A DNA stretch of 64,000 bases from Sphingomonas suaedae (lineage in GTDB: Bacteria > Pseudomonadota > Alphaproteobacteria > Sphingomonadales > Sphingomonadaceae). The position numbers were made by a program, and so were the translations under genes. The stretch covers positions 3,284,001-3,348,000 of the forward strand of contig NZ_CP042239.1 in assembly GCF_007833215.1 (NCBI RefSeq). The letters are read 5' to 3'. Positions 1 through 8,285 of this stretch are shown one piece after another (positions within the stretch are counted from its first letter, which is position 1; every line of letters starts with the position of its first letter). A model generated the notes under the pieces. The model worked only from the letters and a program-made list of their open reading frames with translations, was not told the origin of the DNA and did no database searches.

Positions 1-171
1 CTGGGACAGGGCATGGACATGACCTATGACCCGATGGTCGACATGTTTCCCGAGGAAGACGTAGTCGAATTCATGAACGACATCGCCGAGACCAATGCAG
101 AGGTCGCCGCGGCGATGCCGACGCATGAGGCGTTCATCGAGCGGCACTGCCGGGCGCCGAGCCTGGCCTGA
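1..171 (+). CDS. C-terminal fragment of a flavin-dependent tryptophan-halogenase family protein
   Basis: Only the last 56 residues lie in the window; the gene starts to the left. The reading frame is open from base 1 to a TGA at 169-171. The residues LGQGMD..YDPMVD and the closing pattern VAAAMPTHEAFIERHC resemble the C-terminus of tryptophan 7-halogenase family proteins, where a GQG..P..Y.P..D stretch is followed by a helix ending in MP.H..F. Such proteins use FADH2 to halogenate aromatic substrates, and in sphingomonads they often sit beside TonB receptors. The substrate cannot be told from this tail. A REP-like repeat follows the stop codon. Confidence 0.6.
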   Translation: MGQGMDMTYDPMVDMFPEEDVVEFMNDIAETNAEVAAAMPTHEAFIERHCRAPSLA

Positions 172-174
172 TTT

Positions 175-254
175 GCCTGTTCCCCTGCGCAAGCAGGGGC
201 CCAGAGTCGCACGGGTTCATGCTTGGTGACCCTGGGCTCCTGCTTTCGCAGGAG
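175..254. repeat. REP-like double-hairpin element, copy 1
   Basis: Two hairpins lie between the convergent halogenase and ssb stop codons. The first has a 7-bp stem CCCCTGC/GCAGGGG (182-188 and 193-199, loop GCAA). The second has a 7-bp stem CTCCTGC/GCAGGAG (237-243 and 248-254, loop TTTC). GCCCAG (199-204) and CTGGGC (232-237) also pair, so the whole unit can fold as one branched structure. A related copy lies at 51493-51556. Between convergent genes it may act as a two-way terminator, which is inference. Confidence 0.6.
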
Positions 255-266
255 AGCAGCGTGGGC

Positions 267-812
267 TCAGAACGGCACGTCGTCGTCGAGATCGTCGGGA
301 AAGCCGCCGCCCGAGCTGCTGCCACCGCCGCGGCTGGCGCCGCCGCCATAGCCGCCCCCGCCGCCACGATTGCTCGACTGGCCGGCAAATGCGTCATCGC
401 CGCCGCCCCAGTCGTCGGCACCCCGGCTGCCGCCCCCGCCACCGCCGCCCTGACCGCCGCCGGGACCGTCGAGCATCACCAGCTTGGCATCGAAGCCCTG
501 CAGCACGATCTCGGTTGAATAGCGGTCATTGCCCTGCTGGTCCTGCCATTTGCGGGTCTGGAGCTGGCCTTCGAGATAGACTTTCGAGCCTTTGCGCAGA
601 TAGCGTTCGGCGACATTGGCAAGTCCCTCGGAAAAGAGCTTGACCGTGTGCCATTCGGTGCGCTCCTTGCGCTCGCCCGAATTGCGGTCCTTCCAGCTTT
701 CCGAGGTGGCGACGCGCAGTTCGACCACCTTGCCGCCGTTGGAAAAGGACCGGCTTTCGGGATCGCGCCCGAGATTGCCGACCAGGATGACCTTGTTGAC
801 GCTGCCCGCCAT
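267..812 (-). CDS. ssb: Single-stranded DNA-binding protein
   Basis: A 181-residue SSB that coats single-stranded DNA in replication, recombination and repair. The N-terminal OB fold (about residues 1-110) begins [19 protein letters not shown] and contains the family stretch ERTEWH. A long glycine-rich linker follows (about 120-172). The acidic tip DDLDDDVPF matches the partner-binding tail of bacterial SSB. Length is normal for the family. It is divergent from the DUF4169 gene, with only 35 bases between the two start codons, so both promoters must sit within or next to that gap. Confidence 0.97.
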   Translation of the reverse strand: MAGSVNKVILVGNLGRDPESRSFSNGGKVVELRVATSESWKDRNSGERKERTEWHTVKLFSEGLANVAERYLRKGSKVYLEGQLQTRKWQDQQGNDRYSTEIVLQGFDAKLVMLDGPGGGQGGGGGGGSRGADDWGGGDDAFAGQSSNRGGGGGYGGGASRGGGSSSGGGFPDDLDDDVPF

Positions 813-847
813 GGAAACTCCGATGCTAATTCGATATCGAGAGACGA

Positions 848-1021
848 ATGGCCGATATCCTTAACCTCAACAAGGCGCGAAAGGCACGCGCTAAGGCGCA
901 GGCGACCGCAAAGGCTGTGGAGAACCGCGCCAAATTCGGGCGCACCAAGGCGCAGAAAGCGGCGGACGCAGCAGAGCCTGGCCGGATTTCGGAAAATCTG
1001 GAGGGCGCGCGGCGGGAGTGA
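848..1021 (+). CDS. DUF4169 family small protein
   Basis: A 57-residue protein beginning [16 protein letters not shown] and ending LEGARRE. It has the DUF4169 layout: a short N-terminus with the pattern NLN..RKAR, a highly charged Ala/Lys/Arg helix, the sequence [12 protein letters not shown] in the middle, and a G-A-R-R-E-like end. The family is common in alphaproteobacteria and has no known function. The ATG at 848 gives the expected full-length protein. It is divergent from ssb. Confidence 0.8.
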   Translation: MADILNLNKARKARAKAQATAKAVENRAKFGRTKAQKAADAAEPGRISENLEGARRE

Positions 1022-1411
1022 GGTTCGACTTTGGCCTGGCCATGGTCAGAGCATAGCAGAATGAGAACATGTGGGAAACATGTTCGATATTCTCACGTGG
1101 GATCAGTAATTTAATAAGCAATCGCGAAACTGGCCGCGCCGAATCCGATCGCTTGGGACGGCGCTGCGGATTTGGCGAAGCGAATATGTCGCGGGTTTGC
1201 GCGCCATCGGTCCGGTTTGGGGTGTCGCTTTTCTCCAGGCGTAAGTCCCGGAACGACAAGGACGCGTGGGCAAATGTCGACCTTTACCGAATGTCCGGTT
1301 TCTGCCCGCCTGATTGAGCGGCGCAATGTCGCAGCGTGGGTGGGAAACTGCCGGTCCCCTGCGCTCACTCAAGCGGCAGAACCGAAGGATAGTCTCTCTT
1401 TACGGTCTTCC
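1022..1411. other. 390-base intergenic region with a perfect palindrome
   Basis: No convincing gene is visible. A perfect inverted repeat, GAACATGT (1065-1072) and ACATGTTC (1078-1085) with a 5-base spacer, looks like an operator. The spacing does not fit the alphaproteobacterial LexA box (GTTC-N7-GTTC). Stretches at 1110-1400 have short open frames on several strands without coding character and may be decayed sequence. Confidence 0.5.
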
Positions 1412-1681
1412 TTACGGTGATGACCCTGGTAAATCCTGACTTGAGAACAATGGATTTGGCAATCCGTAAACAGCCTTGGTCTTCACGCGAAGCCAAATTA
1501 AGTATACTTGCCGTGTTTTGTCAGATAGGCCTTCCATCCATTCACGGACGTCCGAGCGACGTAACATGATCATGTCTTGGATCAGGAACTCACAACCACC
1601 CTCTGCTTTTCGCACAAAGATGGGGTAGCCGACGGGTTGCATGGCCAGCGCTGACGAAAGGGCGAGGAGACTGAGCAGCAT
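1412..1681 (-). CDS. Small secreted protein of unknown function
   Basis: An 89-residue protein starting with a probable signal peptide (MLLSLLALSSALAMQ). The mature part has one cysteine (GGCEFLIQ), a charged helix and a proline/serine-rich end. Base composition is lower in GC than the neighbours, and the end lacks any recognised domain, so it may be a shortened or recently acquired gene. I do not recognise a family. It lies upstream of and divergent from nothing obvious, and 85 bases from the end of smc on the same strand. Confidence 0.45.
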   Translation of the reverse strand: MLLSLLALSSALAMQPVGYPIFVRKAEGGCEFLIQDMIMLRRSDVREWMEGLSDKTRQVYLIWLRVKTKAVYGLPNPLFSSQDLPGSSP

Positions 1682-1765
1682 TCCGGTATCCTAGTCGTCG
1701 CCTCTGGAGCCAGCAAAGGGGTCGGAAGCCGACCGGCCGGTTTTATGAACAGACGGCTATGGCGC

Positions 1766-4700
1766 TCACTCCGCCGCCAACAGCGATTCGGCGCCGCCCA
1801 GGTCGACGGACACCAGTCGGCTGACGCCGCGCTCGACCATCGTCACGCCGAACAGGCGGTGCATCCGGCTCATCGTTGCGGCATTATGGGTGACGATCAG
1901 GTAGCGGGTCGCAGTCTCGCGCGTCATCGCGTCGAGCAGGTCGCAGAAACGCTCGATATTGGCGTCGTCGAGCGGCGCGTCGACCTCGTCGAGCACGCAG
2001 ATCGGCGCGGGATTGGTCAGGAACAGCGCAAAGATCAGTGCCACCGCGGTAAGCGCCTGCTCGCCGCCCGACAACAGGGTCAGCGACTGGAGCTTCTTGC
2101 CCGGAGGCTGGGCCATGATCTCGAGCCCCGCCTCGAGCGGATCGTCCGAATCGATGAGCTCGAGATGCGCCTGGCCGCCGTTGAACAAGGTGGTGAACAG
2201 CCGCCGGAAATGCTGGTCGACCGCCTCGAACGCGGCGAGCAGGCGCTGGCGCCCTTCGCGGTTGAGCGTGCCGATGCTGCCGCGCAGCCGATGGACCGCC
2301 TGGATCAGCTCGTCGCGTTCGGCGGCGGCGGTCTGGGCGGCGGTGGTCAGCTCGGCGAGTTCGGTTTCGGCGACGAGGTTGACCGGGCCGATCCGCTCGC
2401 GCTCGGCGATCAGCCGGTCGTGTGCGGAGGATTCGTCCTGTGGGCCGCGCACGCTGTCCGCCTCAAACCCGACGCGTTCGGGCAGCAGGGGTGGGGGGCA
2501 TTCGAACCGTTCGCCCGACAGCCGGCCCATCTCGATCCGGCGGCTTTCCTGATTCTCGGCCCGTGCGGCGGCGCCTGCGCGATGCTCGCGCGCCTCGCCG
2601 AGTGCGTCTCCGGCTGTCCGCACTGCGCCCTCGGTCCCGCGCAGGGCCGCTTCGGCCTCGCGTTCGGCGAGCTGGGCGGCTGCGCTTTCGATCCGCGCTT
2701 CTTCGCTGGCGGATTCGGCCTGTGCAACGGCGGCGTCGAGCTCGGCGGGCTTTTCGGCCAGCGCCGCGCCGCTCTCCGCCAATTCGGTGGCGCGCGCATC
2801 CATCTCCGCCGCCCGGCGTGCGGCTTCTCCTGCGCGGGAGGTCCAGCTGCGACGCTCGGCCTGCGCAGCGGCCAGCCGTTCACGTGCGGCGGCGATGTCG
2901 CGCTCCAGCGTGCCGCGTTCGGCGCGGGCGCTGGCGGCGGCATTGCGGCGCGCTTCCGCATCGGTGGTCAGGGTCGCAACCCGCGCGCGTGTGTCGCTGC
3001 CATCGGGAAGCGCTGCGCGAGCAGTCTGGGCGCGGGCAACCTCGCTCGCCGCTTCTTGCTGCTCGGCTGACGTGCGGGCGCGCCGACCCTCCAGGTCGAT
3101 GCGCTGCGCCTCCAGCCGTTCGATTGCGGCGGCGGCGCGGTCCTCCGCGCGCGCGGCCTCGCGCCCCGCACTATCGCTATGGTCGAGCAGGCGGCGGCAA
3201 TCGGCGGCGGCGCGTTTCGCTTCGGCGATATCCTCCTCGATCCGCGCGAGATCGGCATCGGCGGCGTCCACTGCACGCACGGCGGCGGGGCGTGCCTTTT
3301 CGAGCGCATGAAGCCGGTTGACCCGCTCCAGCCGCTCTGCTGCCGCCGCACCGCCCGATCGCGCGACATAACCGTCCCAACGGCGCAGCGCGCCCGCGAG
3401 CGTCACCAGCCGCTGGCCGACGGCGAGCGGCTGGCCCATGTCGGTCTCAGCCACCAGCACCTGCGCCAGCCGCCGGGCGAGCGCGGCGGGGGCGACGACA
3501 TGCGCGGCGAGCGGGGTGGTTCCGCCGGGCGCATCGGGATCGGCGGGCAATGGGTCGGCGCCGGCCCAGTACCGCTCGCCGGCCGGATCGAGTCCCGCCT
3601 CCAGATCGTCGCCCAGCGCGGCGGCGAGCGCACGTTCATAGCCGGGATCGACCTTGAGCCGGTCGAGCAGCCGGTCCTTGCCGCTTGGCCGCGTCGCCTT
3701 GGCCAGCGCAGCCGATTCGCTGTCGATCTGGGCGAGTTCGGCATGTGCCTCGGCCCGCACTGATTGCGCGCGGCTGCGCGAGTCGATCGCCGCACGCTCG
3801 GCGGCGTCGGCACGGGCAAGGCCGGTGCGGGCGGCCTCCGCCTGACGCGCGGCCTGCGCGCGCGCATCGGCGGCGCGCTGGCGCTCGGCGGCGAGCGGAG
3901 CGGGGTCGCCCAGCGCGCGCAGTTCCGCATCCGCACGGGCAGAGTCGCGTTCGGCGCGTTCGGCGCGGGTGCGGGCGGCGGCGAGCGCAGCTTCGGCGAC
4001 GCGCGCTTCGGCGGCTTCGGCGGCCTGTGCGGCGAGCGCCTGGGCGAGCGCGACCTCGGCATCGCGTGCGGCGCGTTCCGCATCGGCGAGTGCGGTGTCG
4101 AGCGCGGGCATCTGCGCAGCTCCGTCGGCGATGCGTGCCTCCAGCGTTTCCGCCTCGGCGTCGAGCCGGGCGAGCGCATCGGCCGCGTCGCGCGCCAGCG
4201 CACCCTCACGTGCCTTGTCCTGTTCCAGCCGCTCGGCGGCGTCGCGCAGCTCGGCGATCCGGCGATCCACCGTGGCGCGCTCGCTGCGCAGCGTGGCGAG
4301 TCGGTGCATCGCCTCGCTCGCGCGGTCGCGGACGCTGAGCGCGGCGGCGCGCACCCCGGCCAGCGCGGTCGCGGCCTCCTGTTGCGCGGCCAGCGCTTCC
4401 TCTTGGGCCGCAGTCCGCTCGGCGACGACCGCCTCGGCCGCGGCGGCTTCCGTCTTCGCTTCGTCCGCGGCCGCAGCAGCGTCGCGCCAGCGGGCGAAGA
4501 TCATTCGGGCCTCGGCGACGCGGATGCGGTCCGAAAGTTCGCGATAGCGTTCGGCCTGCCGCGCCTGGCGCTTCAACGCGGCGGCGCGTGCCTCCTGGTC
4601 CGAGATCATCTCGTCGAGCCGGGTCAGGTTGGTCTCGGTCGCGCGCAGTTTCTGTTCGGCGTCCTTGCGGCGGACGTGCAGGCCGGAAATACCCGCCGCT

Positions 4701-5179
4701 TCCTCCAGCATCTGGCGCCGCTCGCCTGGTTTCGCCTGGATGATCGCACCGATCCGTCCCTGGCTGACCAGAGCGGGCGAATGCGCCCCCGTCGCCGAAT
4801 CGGCGAAGAGCAGCCCGACATCCTTGGCGCGCACGTCGCGACCGTTGATGCGATAGGCCGAACCCGCGCCACGCTCAATCCGACGGACAACCTCCAGTTC
4901 GCCCTCATCGGGTCCGCCCGCCTGTTCGGCGAGGATCGATACTTCGGCAAAATCGCGCTGCGGGCGGCTGGCGGTGCCCGCGAAGATCACGTCCTCCATC
5001 CCCGCGCCGCGCATCGACTTGGCGCTGTTCTCGCCCATCGCCCAGCGCAGTGCTTCGAGCAGGTTGGACTTGCCGCAACCATTGGGGCCGACGATCCCCG
5101 TCAGCCCGGGTTCGATGCGCAGGTCGGCGGGGTCGACGAAGCTCTTGAACCCGGTCAGGCGGAGCCGCTTGATCTGCAT
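1766..5179 (-). CDS. smc: Chromosome segregation protein SMC
   Basis: A 1137-residue condensin ATPase that forms the SMC-ScpA-ScpB complex, which compacts and separates sister chromosomes. The N-terminal head carries Walker A GPNGCGKS (31-38). The C-terminal head carries the ABC signature LSGGEQ (about 1036) and Walker B PICVLDEVD (about 1059-1067). Between them lie two long Ala/Glu/Arg-rich coiled coils separated by a hinge (about residues 480-600). Length is normal. Together with the two dsbA-like genes and dciA it forms a same-strand run that is common in alphaproteobacteria. Confidence 0.97.
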   Translation of the reverse strand: MQIKRLRLTGFKSFVDPADLRIEPGLTGIVGPNGCGKSNLLEALRWAMGENSAKSMRGAGMEDVIFAGTASRPQRDFAEVSILAEQAGGPDEGELEVVRRIERGAGSAYRINGRDVRAKDVGLLFADSATGAHSPALVSQGRIGAIIQAKPGERRQMLEEAAGISGLHVRRKDAEQKLRATETNLTRLDEMISDQEARAAALKRQARQAERYRELSDRIRVAEARMIFARWRDAAAAADEAKTEAAAAEAVVAERTAAQEEALAAQQEAATALAGVRAAALSVRDRASEAMHRLATLRSERATVDRRIAELRDAAERLEQDKAREGALARDAADALARLDAEAETLEARIADGAAQMPALDTALADAERAARDAEVALAQALAAQAAEAAEARVAEAALAAARTRAERAERDSARADAELRALGDPAPLAAERQRAADARAQAARQAEAARTGLARADAAERAAIDSRSRAQSVRAEAHAELAQIDSESAALAKATRPSGKDRLLDRLKVDPGYERALAAALGDDLEAGLDPAGERYWAGADPLPADPDAPGGTTPLAAHVVAPAALARRLAQVLVAETDMGQPLAVGQRLVTLAGALRRWDGYVARSGGAAAAERLERVNRLHALEKARPAAVRAVDAADADLARIEEDIAEAKRAAADCRRLLDHSDSAGREAARAEDRAAAAIERLEAQRIDLEGRRARTSAEQQEAASEVARAQTARAALPDGSDTRARVATLTTDAEARRNAAASARAERGTLERDIAAARERLAAAQAERRSWTSRAGEAARRAAEMDARATELAESGAALAEKPAELDAAVAQAESASEEARIESAAAQLAEREAEAALRGTEGAVRTAGDALGEAREHRAGAAARAENQESRRIEMGRLSGERFECPPPLLPERVGFEADSVRGPQDESSAHDRLIAERERIGPVNLVAETELAELTTAAQTAAAERDELIQAVHRLRGSIGTLNREGRQRLLAAFEAVDQHFRRLFTTLFNGGQAHLELIDSDDPLEAGLEIMAQPPGKKLQSLTLLSGGEQALTAVALIFALFLTNPAPICVLDEVDAPLDDANIERFCDLLDAMTRETATRYLIVTHNAATMSRMHRLFGVTMVERGVSRLVSVDLGGAESLLAAE

Positions 5180-5206
5180 GTCAGCGGCCCCGCCCCGCTA
5201 TCCGGG

Positions 5207-5956
5207 TCAGGCGCCCGCGGACTTCAGCGCCGCTTCGACCTGCGGCCAGGTGCCGGTATTTTCCAGTACCTTTCCGTTCAGGATGAAGGTCGGCGTGCCG
5301 GGGATGCTATATTGCTTTACCGCTGCCTCGTTTGCCTTGACCAGCGCCTCGGTCGCGGCGGTGTCGGCCAGGCACTGGCGCGCCTGCGCCTCTGGAATGC
5401 CGCGCTGCTGGACGAAGGCGAGATAGCCGAACTTTTCGGCAGCAAAAGCGATGCGCTGCTGCGGCGTCATCGATTGGGCCTGCTCCAGAGAGGGATCACC
5501 CTGCTTGGGGCCGCTGGATAGCAATGCACTCTGCTGTTCGTACATCTGGTCCATGATCGGGAAGAAGGGGCCGGGGCCGCCGCACTGGCCGAGGAGCGCC
5601 GCGCCCACATCGATTTCGTTGAGCAGGAAGTCGCGGAATTCGAAGCTTACCTTGCCGCTGGCGATATAGGGCTTGATCGGCTCCATCGCGGCAACCGCGA
5701 AGGCGGCGCAATGGCCGCAGGTGCGCGAGCCGTATTCGATCAGCTTGATCGGCGCATCGGGGTTGCCCATGCGGAACCCGCCTTCCGGCGTCTTGACGAC
5801 GGTATCGACCCACTGGGTTCCTGCCGGAGCGGCAGCGCCCGCCGCAGGCGAGGCTGCGGGCGCCGGGGCAGTGCCGTTGCCGACCTCTTCGCCGCCACCG
5901 CAGCTCGCCAGTGCCAGTGCCAGTGCCGATACCAGGCCGATTGCAATTCGCTTCAA
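5207..5956 (-). CDS. DsbA-family thiol:disulfide oxidoreductase, lipoprotein
   Basis: A 249-residue periplasmic thioredoxin-fold protein. The frame is open much further upstream, but a TTG at 5956 preceded by GGAG gives an N-terminus LKRIAIGLVSALALALASC with a lipobox (Cys19), so that start is preferred. The active site is C80-G-H-C83 in the context YGSRTCGHCAAF, and a cis-proline loop appears as SIPGTPTFILNGK near the C-terminus. The Ala/Pro linker after the lipid cysteine is typical of membrane-anchored forms. It follows a second DsbA-like gene with 26 bases between them. The GH dipeptide in CxxC differs from E. coli DsbA (PH). Its partner is unknown. Confidence 0.88.
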   Translation of the reverse strand: MKRIAIGLVSALALALASCGGGEEVGNGTAPAPAASPAAGAAAPAGTQWVDTVVKTPEGGFRMGNPDAPIKLIEYGSRTCGHCAAFAVAAMEPIKPYIASGKVSFEFRDFLLNEIDVGAALLGQCGGPGPFFPIMDQMYEQQSALLSSGPKQGDPSLEQAQSMTPQQRIAFAAEKFGYLAFVQQRGIPEAQARQCLADTAATEALVKANEAAVKQYSIPGTPTFILNGKVLENTGTWPQVEAALKSAGA

Positions 5957-5982
5957 GTCACGTCTCCAGAGTCGGGGAAAGG

Positions 5983-6669
5983 TCAGCGCGCCCCTGCGGC
6001 GCGCAGTTCGGGTTCCAGCGTGTGCCAATGTCCGCCACCGCCGGCCTTGCCGTTGACGACGAAGCTGGGGGTGCCGCTTATCGTCTTCCAGGCGGCGTCG
6101 GTCATCGCGGTCAGCTTGTCGAGATCGGTGTCGGTGGCGAAGCACTGGTTGATCCGGGCGGCGGTCATGCCGCGTTTTCGCATCAGCTGGGCAAGCCCCG
6201 ATCCGTTCGCGAGCGCCTTGAACCGGACAAGCGGCGGCTGGCTCTCGATCGTCGCGGCGTTCGCCTGCCACCATTGCGCGCCCTGTTGATACCAGGTCGA
6301 CTGCGCGGCGAAGAGCGCCTCGCTCGCGCCGACGAATCCGCGCGGACCGGAACAGCGCGCGAGCAGTGCGGCGGTCATGTCGAGCGGGTCGCGAATCGCA
6401 TGGCGGAACTCGACCCGCACCTGCCCGCGCTTCACCAGATCGTCGTGCAGCGGCCCTTTCGATTCCTCCACGAAATGCGCGCAATGTGGACAGGTGTAGC
6501 TGAGATATTCGACCAGCTTCACCTTCGCCGCCGGATTGCCGATCAGGAACGCGCCCGACGGGGCCTGCACGACATGGGTACGCCAGTCGCGCGCAGGCCC
6601 CTGTGCGGGCGCGCCGACCGCGAACAGGCTTGCGGCGACCATGGCGAGGAGCAGGCGCAGCACGCGCAT
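5983..6669 (-). CDS. DsbA-family thiol:disulfide oxidoreductase
   Basis: A 228-residue secreted thioredoxin-fold protein with signal peptide MRVLRLLLAMVAASLFAVGA. The active site C60-P-H-C63 sits in LSYTCPHCAHF. The cis-proline loop reads ISGTPSFVVNGK. It should oxidise cysteines of exported proteins. The start codon overlaps the dciA stop as TGATG, so the two are translationally coupled. The tandem pair of DsbA-like genes probably arose by duplication. Confidence 0.9.
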   Translation of the reverse strand: MRVLRLLLAMVAASLFAVGAPAQGPARDWRTHVVQAPSGAFLIGNPAAKVKLVEYLSYTCPHCAHFVEESKGPLHDDLVKRGQVRVEFRHAIRDPLDMTAALLARCSGPRGFVGASEALFAAQSTWYQQGAQWWQANAATIESQPPLVRFKALANGSGLAQLMRKRGMTAARINQCFATDTDLDKLTAMTDAAWKTISGTPSFVVNGKAGGGGHWHTLEPELRAAGAR

Positions 6670-7181
6670 CAGTCGATCCTTCCCAGCTTCACGGGTGGGG
6701 CGGCAATGCCGCCCGCCAGCCCTTCCAGCACCGCGCGCAGCTCCGGATCGACGATCGCGCGCAGGCTGTCGCCGATTTCGGCAGGGACGGGAGCGGGTTC
6801 GGCGGGGACCACGGGCTTGGGTGGACGAGCCACCTCGCCCTGGCGGATCGCGACCCGGGCGACGGCGGGATAGCCGAAGAAGCGGTTCACCCGCTCGGCG
6901 ATTTCCGGGGTGATGTGCTGCATCATCGGCGCGTGCGCGCCCTGGACGACGAGCGTGAGGACGCCGTTCGAGCGCTCCCCGCGCGGAAAGCGGATCGATT
7001 CGGGCGAGGAGACTCCGGCATAGCGTTCGCCGACAATCTCGCTCCAGCGACTCAGCACCGCGCTCTGCACGAAGCCGAACTTGCGGAACGCGACCCGACC
7101 GACATCGGGCACCAGATCCGCCACGGGGCGAATCCGGTTGCTGCGGCGCGGTTCGTCGCTGGGGGTGCGCGGCTTACTCAT
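6669..7181 (-). CDS. dciA: DciA/DUF721 family replicative helicase loader
   Basis: A 170-residue protein. The frame extends far upstream antisense to mutY, but the ATG at 7181 with GGAG ahead gives MSKPRTPSDEPRRS and a normal DUF721 length. The N-terminal domain has the family pattern (RFGFVQSAVLSRWSEIVGE-like stretch at about residues 33-55, then a core LTLVVQGAHAPMMQHITPEI). In many bacteria DciA helps load DnaB at the origin. It is divergent from mutY, with 27 bases between starts, and coupled to the downstream dsbA-like gene. Confidence 0.82.
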   Translation of the reverse strand: MSKPRTPSDEPRRSNRIRPVADLVPDVGRVAFRKFGFVQSAVLSRWSEIVGERYAGVSSPESIRFPRGERSNGVLTLVVQGAHAPMMQHITPEIAERVNRFFGYPAVARVAIRQGEVARPPKPVVPAEPAPVPAEIGDSLRAIVDPELRAVLEGLAGGIAAPPVKLGRID

Positions 7182-7208
7182 CCGCTCCGTCCATGCCATA
7201 GGCGGGGC

Positions 7209-8285
7209 GTGCCAGACAATGTTTCTCGCGTTCCCGCCCCCCAAGCGCCTGCCCGCGACGTCGCCGGGCCGCTGCTCGACTGGTACGATGCCCATGCCCG
7301 CGTCCTCCCATGGCGCGCGGCACCGGGATTGCCGCCGCCAGACCCCTATCGCGTCTGGCTGTCGGAGGTGATGCTGCAACAGACGCAGGTTGCGGCGGTC
7401 ATCCCCTATTTCGAGACCTTTACCACGCGCTGGCCAGATTTCGCGGCATTGGCGGCGGCCGACGATGCCGATGTGATGAGCGCCTGGGCGGGGCTTGGCT
7501 ATTATGCCCGGGCGCGTAACCTTCTCGCCGCCGCGCGGGTCGTCGCCAGCGCGCATGGCGGGCGGCTTCCCCGCGACGAGGCCGCGTTGCGCACGCTCCC
7601 AGGATTCGGCGCCTATACGGCTGCGGCGGTGGCGGCGATCGCCTTCGGACAGCGGGCGGTGGTGGTTGACGGCAATGTCGAGCGGGTGGTGGCGCGGCTG
7701 TTCGCGCTGGCCGAACCACTGCCGGGGGCGCGAGCAAAGCTGCGGTACCTGGCCGATTCGATCACCCCCGATGCGCGGCCGGGCGATTTCGCACAGGCGA
7801 TGATGGACCTCGGCGCGACGATCTGCACGCCGCGCAGTCCCAAATGTCTGCTCTGTCCGCTCGCCAACCAGTGCGACGCGCGCCGCGCGGGAACGCCCGA
7901 CGCCTATCCCGTCAAGGCGAAGAAGGCGGCCCGGCCGGTGCGGCACGGGACGTTCTTCTGGCTGGAGCGGGAGGGGGCGGTGCTGTTGGTCCGTCGCCCG
8001 CCGTGTGGGCTGCTGGGCGGGATGCGCGCGCTGCCGACCGGGCCGTGGGAAGCGGTGCCGCCGGGGATCGACGGGGCGCCGGTCGCGGCGGACTGGACGC
8101 TCCGCAACGCAACGATCCGTCATGTCTTCACCCATTTCGAACTGCACGGCACGCTTGCGACTGCAACATTGGGGCGTCACATAGGCGCGGTCGAAGGCGA
8201 ATGGTGGCCGATCGAGCGACTGGGCGAGGCAGGTCTGCCGCGCCTGTTCGCCAAGGCGGTCGAGGCGATGGAGAGCGTGGCATGA
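7209..8285 (+). CDS. mutY: A/G-specific adenine glycosylase
   Basis: A 358-residue base-excision glycosylase that removes adenine opposite 8-oxoguanine. No ATG lies near the conserved start; a GTG at 7209 behind a GGCGGGG stretch is in frame and gives normal length. The catalytic Glu53 is in SEVMLQQTQ. The helix-hairpin-helix LPGFGAYTAAAV is followed by the catalytic Asp154 (VVVDGNVERV). The [4Fe-4S] cysteines are 206, 213, 216 and 222, spaced C-X6-C-X2-C-X5-C. The C-terminal third is a Nudix-like 8-oxoG recognition domain. The last codon overlaps the next gene's ATG. Confidence 0.95.
   Translation: MPDNVSRVPAPQAPARDVAGPLLDWYDAHARVLPWRAAPGLPPPDPYRVWLSEVMLQQTQVAAVIPYFETFTTRWPDFAALAAADDADVMSAWAGLGYYARARNLLAAARVVASAHGGRLPRDEAALRTLPGFGAYTAAAVAAIAFGQRAVVVDGNVERVVARLFALAEPLPGARAKLRYLADSITPDARPGDFAQAMMDLGATICTPRSPKCLLCPLANQCDARRAGTPDAYPVKAKKAARPVRHGTFFWLEREGAVLLVRRPPCGLLGGMRALPTGPWEAVPPGIDGAPVAADWTLRNATIRHVFTHFELHGTLATATLGRHIGAVEGEWWPIERLGEAGLPRLFAKAVEAMESVA

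Noticed and set aside
1065..1085. LexA box
   Set aside because: The arms are separated so that GAAC and GTTC are 13 bases apart, not the 7 expected for the alphaproteobacterial site.
1745..5521. Long open frames on the plus strand opposite smc (up to 585 residues)
   Set aside because: They are antisense shadows caused by high GC and codon bias of smc; they show Arg/Gly/Ala-rich, domain-free translations, while smc has all ATPase motifs.
5207..6484. A 425-residue version of the lipoprotein DsbA
   Set aside because: The upstream 176 residues are an out-of-frame reading of the second DsbA-like gene; TTG at 5956 gives a proper lipoprotein signal.
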